This document shows positions 58,050-64,000 of a stretch of 64,000 nucleotides of DNA, piece after piece. Source of the DNA: Planctomycetota bacterium (GTDB lineage: Bacteria > Planctomycetota > SZUA-567 > H5-PLA8); the NCBI GenBank assembly GCA_015075375.1, contig JABTUM010000001.1, positions 863,201 to 927,200 on the forward strand, in the 5' to 3' direction. The notes beneath the pieces were generated by a model. The model saw only the letters and a program-made list of their open reading frames with translations. It did no database searches and was not told the origin of the DNA. Position 1 is the stretch's first letter, and every line of letters starts with the position of its first letter. Position numbers and translations under genes: made by a program.

Positions 58050-59213
58050 TCAGAAGCCCTTCGGCACGAAGACCACGTCGCCGGGCTCCAGTTCGATATC
58101 GCCTTCCAGGCTGCCGGCCTTCTCGGTCAGCTTGTCCACGTCGATCAGCGTCACGCCGGTCCGGCGCACGACGCGGACGTCGGAGCGCTTGGCAAACTTC
58201 TCGAAGCCCTTGGCCAGCGCCAGCGCCCGCGTCACGGTAAGCTTCCCGCCCGCCGGCGGATAGAAGACACCGCCTTCCTGCACGTCGCCCAGCACGTAGA
58301 CGCCTTCCGACTGCGGCACCAGCAGCGTATCGCCCGGCGCCATCGTCACGTCGTCTTCGGGCCGCACCGAGGCCAGCAACTTGAACAGGTCGACCGAAAC
58401 CACCTCCGGCTTTTCGCCGGCCACCACGCGGCGGATCACGCGCGCTTCGGCGGCGCGCCCGCCCGGCGCGAGTCCCTCCGCCATCGCCAGCGCCTGGCTG
58501 GCCGTCAGCGTTCCCGAAGGCCGGTCTTGGCGGTAGATATTGCGTACGAAGTAGCCGGGCTTCTTGACGCCGCCGATCACGAAGATGCCCATCTCCTCGG
58601 GCACGAAGACCACATCGCCGCTCTGCAACGCGAGGTCTTCTTCGACGTGCCCGCCCGCGGCGATGCGCTCCAGATTGACGCGAAGCTGCTGCGCGGGGCC
58701 TTCGCGCGACTGCCGCGTGACGCGGATCTCCGTCGCCTGCGCCTCGGGGCGCAGCCCGCCCGTCAGCGCCAGCGATTGGCTCACCGTCAGCGGCCGGTCG
58801 TTCGGCAGATCGACGGCCTTGGGCAGATAGACCGCGCCGTGCACGTACGCTTGCCGCTGAGCGTACGACTTCACCGCCAGCGTGACGTTCGCTTCCAGGA
58901 GGTGCGCTTTCTCCTTCAAGCCCTTGGCGATCTCTTGGGTGAGCATGTCGAGGCTGCGGCCGGCCGTCTCCACCGCGCCCAGCAGCGGGACGCGCAGGAC
59001 GCCGCGCGGCGAGACGGTCATCTCGACGTTCAGATCGGGCTGGCGGTAGACCCAAAGCGTAAGCACGTCGCCGGGCTGAACGCGGTACTCGTCGCGGCCG
59101 GCGGCCGGCGCGGCTTCTTCACCGGCATGGGAAGTTGCGGTCACGCTTAGAGTTAGACATACGAACAGATGCAGGAGGCGGAACAGGGGCGCGGGGGTTC
59201 GCGAAGCGCGCAT
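58050..59213 (-). CDS. Polysaccharide export protein with SLBB domains
   Basis: A 387-residue periplasmic protein. A signal peptide (LFRLLHLFVCLTLSVTATSHA) precedes the Poly_export domain (YRVQPGDVLTLWVYRQPDLN, VSPRGVLRVPLLG). Three SLBB domains follow, at about residues 120-200, 215-285 and 290-370; each ends in a similar phrase, such as LQSGDVVFVP, MAPGDTLLVP and LEPGDVVFVP. Three SLBB copies are more than the two of E. coli Wza. There is no lipobox, so it may not be outer-membrane anchored as Wza is. It sits with two roadblock proteins on the same strand, which would be unusual if it only exports polysaccharide. No Wzx, Wzy or Wzc gene is in the window. Confidence 0.88.
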   Translation of the reverse strand: MRASRTPAPLFRLLHLFVCLTLSVTATSHAGEEAAPAAGRDEYRVQPGDVLTLWVYRQPDLNVEMTVSPRGVLRVPLLGAVETAGRSLDMLTQEIAKGLKEKAHLLEANVTLAVKSYAQRQAYVHGAVYLPKAVDLPNDRPLTVSQSLALTGGLRPEAQATEIRVTRQSREGPAQQLRVNLERIAAGGHVEEDLALQSGDVVFVPEEMGIFVIGGVKKPGYFVRNIYRQDRPSGTLTASQALAMAEGLAPGGRAAEARVIRRVVAGEKPEVVSVDLFKLLASVRPEDDVTMAPGDTLLVPQSEGVYVLGDVQEGGVFYPPAGGKLTVTRALALAKGFEKFAKRSDVRVVRRTGVTLIDVDKLTEKAGSLEGDIELEPGDVVFVPKGF

Positions 59214-59220
59214 CGCGAGG

Positions 59221-59568
59221 CTACATCTTGGCCTTTTCGACCACGGCGGCGGCGGCTTCCTGAATCTCGACGTTCAGGATGCCCATATTGGCTTCGCGTT
59301 GCAGCAGCACCAGCAAAAGCGCCGGACCGGCATCGACGATGGCCAGCTTGTTCTCGTTGCCCGTCACCATAAACTTCTTGAGGCGCCCGACTTGGATCCG
59401 CTTGATCGCCGCTTCCAGCGCCGCCAGGATCGACGACGCCACCGCTCCGATGCTGTTCTCGTCCACGTCGACGCCGAAGTCGCTCGCCGCCACGATCCCG
59501 TCCTTATTGACGATCATGCAGCCGCGCACGCCGGAGACTTTATTCAGCTTCGCGAGGACGCTTTGCAT
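59221..59568 (-). CDS. Roadblock/LC7 domain protein (MglB-like)
   Basis: A 115-residue single-domain roadblock protein. The pattern VRGCMIVNKDGIVAASDFGVDVDENSIGAVASSILAALEAAI is the family N-terminal half (GVxGxxLVxxDGxxVAS). The second half is LKKFMVTGNENKLAIVDAGPALLLVLLQREANMGILN. Such proteins act as GTPase-activating or localisation partners of MglA-like small GTPases in polarity and gliding. No MglA gene is in the window. It lies 17 bp after the TPR-roadblock gene and 7 bp before the SLBB gene, so the three form an operon. Confidence 0.88.
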   Translation of the reverse strand: MQSVLAKLNKVSGVRGCMIVNKDGIVAASDFGVDVDENSIGAVASSILAALEAAIKRIQVGRLKKFMVTGNENKLAIVDAGPALLLVLLQREANMGILNVEIQEAAAAVVEKAKM

Positions 59569-59585
59569 CGCATCGCCTTCCCGGA

Positions 59586-60716
59586 TCAGGAGTTCTGCGA
59601 CTGGGCGACCTGCGAGGCGAAGTCACGAATCGCCTTCTCCAGGAGCCCCATCTTAACGTCGTGCTTGGCGAAGACCGCCAGGATCATGTCGCCGAACTGG
59701 ACGATGTGAATGTTGCCCATCTCGCCTTCGATCATGCCTTCCTCGAAGGTGCCGACGCCCAACTGGATGCTGTTGTCGCTCGAGGTCCGGTAGACGTTCG
59801 TAATCAGCGCGCCGGCCAGACCTTCGTCCAGCGTCGAGTCGAGGTCGGCGGCGACGACGAGCCCGTATTGGTCGACGAGCAGCGCGCCGGTCACGCCGGC
59901 GACTTGGCGTAGGTTCTGGATGCCGTCGTTGAGCACGCGGTCGCGGGCGCCGGCCGTGGAGCGCGCCTGCTGATCGGCCAAGCGGCCCACGATCTTGGTC
60001 CGGCTGTTACTCGTCGCGGGCGTCGGAACTCCTTTGCCGCGCTGGTTTTCCTTGAAGTCCTGCGTGTCGGCGGTCGCGGCCACTTCGCCGGCCGTCTCAC
60101 GCGCCTTGCGCAGCAACTCCAGAATCGCCTCATCGCCCGGCGCGAAGTAGAGGATGTCTTCGAGGCGGCGGGCGGAGTCGGCCGGACGGCCCAACTGCAT
60201 GTACACCTGAGCCAACAGCTTCAGGGCCATGTAGTTGTACTTGTCCAGCTCGACCGACTTCTCGAGGTTCTGCTGCGCCTCTTCCCACTTCTGCTTCTCG
60301 ATGTAAATCTGCCCGAGCACCAGATACGTCCCGCCGTAACGCGGGAAAGCCTTGATCCCGGCCTGGCAGATCTGGATGCACTGATCGATCTCGCTGTCGG
60401 CCTTGTACAGTTCGGCTAACCGCGCATACAGAATCGGGTTGGGATGCGTCTGGATCTTCTCTTTCAGGCGCCGCTTTTCGCTCTCGCGCTCGACCTTCTC
60501 GACCTCCGCCTTGCGGCGGCCGATCTCGGGCGAGCTGGGGAAGCGGGCCACGCCCAGCTTCAGGATCTGGGCGGCGCGCTGAGGATTGTCGGCTTCCTCG
60601 TACGCTTCGGCCAGTTCCAGGTAAACCTGGGGCGTAGGGCGGCCTTGGAGCTGTGCCTCAAGCCCCTTAATCTTGCTCGTGCTACGCCAGTTCTTGAAGA
60701 AGTCGAAGAGTGCCAT
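59586..60716 (-). CDS. TPR and roadblock domain fusion protein
   Basis: A 376-residue protein. The N-terminal ~230 residues form TPR units (PQVYLELAEAYEEADNPQRAAQILKLGV, PILYARLAELYKADSEIDQCIQICQAGI, YLVLGQIYIEKQKWEEAQQNLEKSVEL, MALKLLAQVYMQLGRPADSARRL). After a linker, a roadblock domain fills residues 265-375 (VAGVTGALLVDQYGLVVAADLD, EMGNIHIVQFGDMILAVFAKHD). The TPR part should recruit partners and the roadblock part bind a GTPase or another roadblock. It is the first gene of the operon with the single roadblock and SLBB genes. The start ATG 60716 is favoured over upstream starts, which add a charged tail. Confidence 0.9.
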   Translation of the reverse strand: MALFDFFKNWRSTSKIKGLEAQLQGRPTPQVYLELAEAYEEADNPQRAAQILKLGVARFPSSPEIGRRKAEVEKVERESEKRRLKEKIQTHPNPILYARLAELYKADSEIDQCIQICQAGIKAFPRYGGTYLVLGQIYIEKQKWEEAQQNLEKSVELDKYNYMALKLLAQVYMQLGRPADSARRLEDILYFAPGDEAILELLRKARETAGEVAATADTQDFKENQRGKGVPTPATSNSRTKIVGRLADQQARSTAGARDRVLNDGIQNLRQVAGVTGALLVDQYGLVVAADLDSTLDEGLAGALITNVYRTSSDNSIQLGVGTFEEGMIEGEMGNIHIVQFGDMILAVFAKHDVKMGLLEKAIRDFASQVAQSQNS

Positions 60717-60933
60717 GAAGTTATGCGTGCGCTCCTCGTCCGGTCTCACGCTCGGGGCGCCACCGGGGCTCGTCGGTTAACATCCGCCGAGCACCCCGAC
60801 CCAGGGCGCACAACCATAGATAAGAGCCTACCTTGCGAGCACTGAGTCTTAGGGTCATTTCCGCATTCTGTCAAGCCCTTTGCCTGCGATTTCACCCAAA
60901 ATGGAAGTCCGATTAGCACTTAGAAGAATTACA

Positions 60934-62106
60934 ATGCTTGCAACCGCCGGGGCATCCCCTGTGCAAACCCTCGAACCCAGCTTGGCGCAACCCTCTGTGA
61001 TCGAAACGCCGCCCGAGTTTGCCGAGACTCCGCCGAAAGGCGCGCTTTTCTTCGTTTCCCCATGGATCGACGGGCTGCTGATGGGCGGCTTGGGGCTCCT
61101 GGTCTGGATCGCGCTGACGGTCGTCGGCGCGGGGACGTATCAGGCCGTCGGCATGGCCGGGAGCGGCTGGCTGCTGGCGGCGGCGATCCTCTTCGACTTC
61201 CCGCACTTCGCGGCGGTGAGCTGGCCGCTGTACAGCCATGTCGAGCGCGTGAAACGCTTTCCCATCACGGCGCTGATCTGGCCGCTGGCGCTGCTGGCGG
61301 CGATGCTGATCGCCGTGCGCTATCCGGATACGGTGCTGCCGTGCTTGTGCAAGGCCGCGATGGCCTGGATCGCGTTCCACTTCGCCGCGCAGACGGCCGG
61401 CCTGACCCTGCTTTACCTGCGCCGCGCCGGATTTAACCCTTCGCGGGCAGAGGGGTTGTGCGTGAACGCCGCTTCGTATCTCGGCATGCTGTACGCGCTC
61501 TTAAGCACCGAAACGCGCGAACGGCCGCTCTCGTTCGGGAGCCTCCAAGAAGCGATTCCACGCTTTCCGGTCACGGAGGACGTCGGGCTGCTCGTGGCGC
61601 TGCTCTTCGGATGCGCGCTGACCGGGATCGTCGCCTACGGGCTTTTGGCGAAGGTGCGGTGCGGGCGCTGGTGGCCGCCGATCGCGCTGGTCCCGCTGGC
61701 CGCTCAGGTGCTGTGGTTCGTCCCGGAGGCCGGAGGTTACGATCTCTTCACGCGCCTGCTCTGCTTCGGCTGTGTCCACGGTTTGCAATATCTGACGCTC
61801 GCGGTCGCCGTCGAGGCCGCGGAAGTCCGGGCGCAGCATCCGGAATGGAGCCGCGGGCAGGTGCTGAGCAACCTGGCGATCTTCTATCCGATTCTGCTGG
61901 GGCTCGGCGCGGCGGTCTTCCTGGCGCTGCCGTGGCTGCTGCATCCGCTGCGCGTGGCGGCGCACTTGGTCGGGCCGGCGTTTCTGGCGGCGCTGTGGAT
62001 GCATCATGCTTTCGTGGACGGCGGGCTGAACAAGCCGCGTTCGCCGCAAGCCGCGCAATTGGCGGAACTTACGCTGGCGCGCGAGGGCTGGGAGGCGCGT
62101 CCATGA
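60934..62106 (+). CDS. Polytopic membrane protein, unknown function
   Basis: A 390-residue membrane protein. After an N-terminal 45 residues with no helix there are around eight hydrophobic segments (GLLMGGLGLLVWIALTVVGAG, GWLLAAAILFDFPHFAAVSW, ALIWPLALLAAMLIAV, FHFAAQTAGLTLLYL, VGLLVALLFGCALTGIVAYGLL, WWPPIALVPLAAQVLWFV, and two near the end). Histidines recur within or next to helices (FDFPHFAAV, FHFAAQT, GCVHGLQYL, MHHAFVDG), which may mean metal or haem binding. No family is recognised. The start is uncertain: ATG 60934 (with AGAAGAA upstream), ATG 60901 or TTG 60880. It overlaps the cyclophilin-like gene by an ATGA. Confidence 0.7.
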   Translation: MLATAGASPVQTLEPSLAQPSVIETPPEFAETPPKGALFFVSPWIDGLLMGGLGLLVWIALTVVGAGTYQAVGMAGSGWLLAAAILFDFPHFAAVSWPLYSHVERVKRFPITALIWPLALLAAMLIAVRYPDTVLPCLCKAAMAWIAFHFAAQTAGLTLLYLRRAGFNPSRAEGLCVNAASYLGMLYALLSTETRERPLSFGSLQEAIPRFPVTEDVGLLVALLFGCALTGIVAYGLLAKVRCGRWWPPIALVPLAAQVLWFVPEAGGYDLFTRLLCFGCVHGLQYLTLAVAVEAAEVRAQHPEWSRGQVLSNLAIFYPILLGLGAAVFLALPWLLHPLRVAAHLVGPAFLAALWMHHAFVDGGLNKPRSPQAAQLAELTLAREGWEARP

Positions 62107-63128
62107 AGCGCGTTATCCTGATCTGCGCGTTGCTGGCCGGCGTGCTCGCCGCGCGCGCCGAAGAGGCCGAGAAGACGGCGCTCAAGACCGCCGAGAAGAC
62201 CGGCGAAGGGCCCACCTTCGAGCCGGGGCTGCTGCCGCAGACCGATCCGGAGCTGCTGAAGCACGTCCGCTTCAAGACGACGCTGGGGTATATCCGCGTC
62301 GGGCTTTCGCCGTACGGCGCGCCAGAACTGCTGCGCCATTTCCTTACGCTTTGCGAATCGGGGATCTACGTCGGCACCATTGTAAACGGCGTGGAGCGCG
62401 GACGTTGGATCGAGCTGGGGCATCCGAGCACGAGTTCGCAGCCGGTCAGCCCGAAGCAGGCGGCGCTGCTGAAGCAGAAGTTCCCGCAGCCGAAAGCGCC
62501 GGGGGATACGAGCGGCGGGCGCGGCGCGGTGGTCTTCCTGCGGGCGGAGCAGGATTCGCCGATGCTGGGGATTCAGACGGGCCGGCTGGGGCCGCCGGGA
62601 AACTTCGAAGTCCTGGCCCGGGTGGTGGATGGACACGAGACGCTGAAGCGAATCGACGGCGTGCGGCTGAACCCGAACCGCTTGCCGGTGCTGCCGGTGA
62701 TGATCTTGGAAGTCGAGGTGCTGGAACCGGATACGCCCAAGTCGCCGGACCCGCTCTTCGATCAACTGGTCGAGGAGCGCTACGCGCGGTACGCCGATCC
62801 GGAGCTGCAAGCGAAGCCGGCGCGGGATCAGTTCCGCAAGACGCCGACGCTGGAAGCGCCGGTGGGGCAAGATCCGTCGAAGGCTCTGGCGATCGTGTTA
62901 GCTCTTGCGGGAGCGGCGCTTACGGTGCTGGCGCGGCGCATTCGTCCGGCGCAGTGGCAGGTGCTGGGGACCGTCATGCTCTGCGGCGGCGGGTTCGTGA
63001 TGTACGTCCAGAGCGCGGCGCGGGCGACGTTCGATCCGTCGCTGGCGCTGGGGTTATGGTGCGGAGCGTTCGTGCTCTTCGCGCTCTTGCAGCGCGTGGA
63101 AACGAGCGTGGACGAGCCGAAGACATAA
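62103..63128 (+). CDS. Cyclophilin-like protein with C-terminal membrane helices
   Basis: A 341-residue protein. A signal peptide (KRVILICALLAGVLAARAEE) precedes a cyclophilin-type domain (residues 55-205): FKTTLGYIRVGLSPYGAPELLRHFLTLCESGIYVGTIVNGV, GGRGAVVFLRAEQDSPMLGIQTG, and NFEVLARVVDGHETLKRIDGV. The cyclophilin active-site pattern FHRVxxxFMxQGG is replaced by NGVERGRWIELGH, so isomerase activity is doubtful. Three C-terminal helices (ALAIVLALAGAALTVLA, VLGTVMLCGGGFVMYV, LALGLWCGAFVLFALLQ) anchor it to the membrane. ATG 62103 overlaps the stop of the previous gene (ATGA), so translation is coupled. A chaperone or assembly role for the partner is a reasonable guess. Confidence 0.78.
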   Translation: MKRVILICALLAGVLAARAEEAEKTALKTAEKTGEGPTFEPGLLPQTDPELLKHVRFKTTLGYIRVGLSPYGAPELLRHFLTLCESGIYVGTIVNGVERGRWIELGHPSTSSQPVSPKQAALLKQKFPQPKAPGDTSGGRGAVVFLRAEQDSPMLGIQTGRLGPPGNFEVLARVVDGHETLKRIDGVRLNPNRLPVLPVMILEVEVLEPDTPKSPDPLFDQLVEERYARYADPELQAKPARDQFRKTPTLEAPVGQDPSKALAIVLALAGAALTVLARRIRPAQWQVLGTVMLCGGGFVMYVQSAARATFDPSLALGLWCGAFVLFALLQRVETSVDEPKT

Positions 63129-63738
63129 CGGCGCGTGGTGCACGGCGTGTGATATTCCACGTGTGCTGCTCGAAGTGATTGATGCAAAGCGTAAGTCCGG
63201 CGAAGCTATATTTCGCGCTATAATCGCGCCACATCGTGCGCTAAGTGTATACTTGTATACCGTAACTGTATACTGTATACCTAAGTATCCAGTTAAGTAT
63301 ACACCTCTTTTTGACGCGGCTTGGGGTGCGTCAAAAGGGCTCGATCCGGCTCGAATCGCGTGAAAAATCCCGCGTCCTTCCGTGACCTTCCGCGTCCGGG
63401 TTACGAAATCGGCGTATTAAAGGCCGAAGCTCGTTTCGTGAATGCTACCTTTGTCCATGATACGCTTGGCCGGCATCGCGGCGCCGGTGAAGGGTCCGCT
63501 GGCCTGTGCAGGTGTGGAGCGCAAACGGGTGCGTTCGCCGGAAGCGTGGCGCGGGTCGAGTTTTGGTTGGTTTGAACTGGGTAAGCAAGAACAAGAGCCG
63601 CTGGCGGTGGATACTTTGGGCGAGCTAAGGGGTACTCGGAAAACTGAGGCGCGACCGTGGCGCCCGCCTACCTTCGAGAATTAGGTTAGAGGAAGTAATT
63701 TTAGTGGGAAGAGTGTTAAATTCTAGGGAGCTATTAAC
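63129..63738. other. 610-bp gene-poor stretch spanning a composition change
   Basis: No credible gene is seen. It contains TATAAT at 63219-63224 without a matching -35, the GTATAC cluster at 63247-63302, a GC-rich middle with short ORFs (for instance 63442-63684) that have no family features, and an AT-rich end from about 63660. The short ORFs are likely spurious or remnants. The change in base composition marks a junction between core and acquired DNA. Confidence 0.5.
63247..63302. repeat. Cluster of GTATAC palindromes
   Basis: Five exact GTATAC palindromes (starting 63247, 63255, 63268, 63275, 63297) and one near match, GTATCC (63285), occur within 56 bp. Spacings are 8, 13, 7, 10 and 12 bp. 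The clustering is far above what a GC-rich genome would give by chance. It may be an operator array or an attachment or recombination site. Confidence 0.6.
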
Positions 63739-64000
63739 GTGATTTTAGTAGAATTAAGTGACGTACTTAGCATGGTAACTAAGCAGTTAGCTCAGTTGGG
63801 ATTCTCCTATAGGAAAAAGTGTTGCTACTCAAAATCCATTACCAAGGAGATCACGGGGCTCGTCGTGCTTAATACTGTTATCAGAACAAAAAGTGGCTTT
63901 TCGCTCTTTGAGGTTACGCCACGTATAGGGGTTAGGCATGAGACCTTAGAGGCGTTGGTGGCAGAATTGCGCGAAAGAAAACATGACAGGAACTCGGTGA
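63739..64000 (+). CDS. Partial AT-rich gene of unknown function, truncated by window end
   Basis: The frame opens at GTG 63739, with AGGGAG 8-14 bp before it, and is still open at the window end (87 codons seen). The peptide begins VILVELSDVLSMVTKQLAQLGF, has RKKCCYSKS, and includes GLVVLNTVIRTKSGFSLFEVTPRIGVRH followed by LEALVAELRERKHDRNS. Codons are AT-rich and include TTA, ATA and AGA, unlike the rest of the window, so it was probably acquired recently. The phrase with GxRHxxLExLVAELR recalls a widespread uncharacterised family, but I cannot name it. The full length and function cannot be judged. Confidence 0.6.
   Translation, partial: MILVELSDVLSMVTKQLAQLGFSYRKKCCYSKSITKEITGLVVLNTVIRTKSGFSLFEVTPRIGVRHETLEALVAELRERKHDRNSV

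Noticed and set aside
63219..63224. Perfect TATAAT hexamer
   Set aside because: No -35 element at a usable distance and no gene directly downstream.
63442..63684. 80-residue ORF in the spacer near the right end
   Set aside because: No ribosome binding site, no family features, and it straddles the composition change.
1..64000. CRISPR arrays, tRNA or rRNA genes
   Set aside because: No regularly spaced direct repeats, tRNA-like cloverleaf or rRNA segments were seen in the gaps inspected by eye.

Overview
The window is chromosomal DNA from a GC-rich bacterium with short intergenic spacers, strong codon bias towards C or G endings, and genes on both strands in small operons. No rRNA, tRNA, CRISPR array, insertion sequence or prophage is recognised. 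The gene set fits the Planctomycetota or a related deep-branching phylum such as Sumerlaeota or Hydrogenedentota. It includes sulfatases, several Gfo/Idh/MocA oxidoreductases, HEAT-repeat secretory proteins, an RNase HII-like protein with a GVDEAGYGP N-terminus, roadblock-domain proteins, and von Willebrand A/membrane proteins. This placement is an inference; no phylogenetic marker was compared.

Layout. 1-2043 (minus): start of an M24-type peptidase, hisH and a prepilin peptidase. 2213-8104: a small zinc-finger protein with its own sigma-70-like promoter, YacG, two TatA/B-like proteins, a PcrA/UvrD helicase and a JAMM peptidase, all plus strand, facing a Ser/Thr kinase. 8446-15754: DedA protein, alaS, a small conserved protein, a VWA/membrane protein and a threonine dehydratase. 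15858-20574: a HEAT protein and two ammonium transporters, each preceded by a good sigma-54 promoter match, which implies nitrogen control. 20593-30929: a duplicated terminator module, queA, an RNase HII-like protein, an aminotransferase, an MscS channel, a KamA-type radical SAM enzyme, then two Gfo/Idh/MocA oxidoreductases and a phosphoesterase. 30981-40618: small conserved proteins, a YhcH/EbgC protein, a second HEAT protein, a SprT-like metallopeptidase, a TPR protein, a small lipoprotein, a zinc-ribbon/coiled-coil protein and a glucose-dehydrogenase-type enzyme.

40625-52678: a sulfatase with CorA, a secreted probable carbohydrate-active protein, a membrane gene carrying an in-frame amber codon, a 1738-residue membrane protein, and a divergent LysR regulator. 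52756-58037: aldo/keto reductase, a c-type haem membrane protein, a PMT-like glycosyltransferase and a second sulfatase. 58050-60716 (minus): a TPR-roadblock protein, a single roadblock protein and a three-SLBB polysaccharide export protein, probably one operon. 60934-63128: a membrane protein coupled to a cyclophilin-like membrane protein.

After 63128 the DNA changes character: a 56-bp cluster of GTATAC palindromes, then AT-rich sequence with an incomplete gene running off the end. This looks like the edge of transferred DNA. I found no unambiguous new multi-gene system. The best candidates for follow-up are the sigma-54 ammonium transporter pair, the roadblock/SLBB operon, the in-frame amber gene, the degenerate membrane cyclophilin pair, and the island edge.
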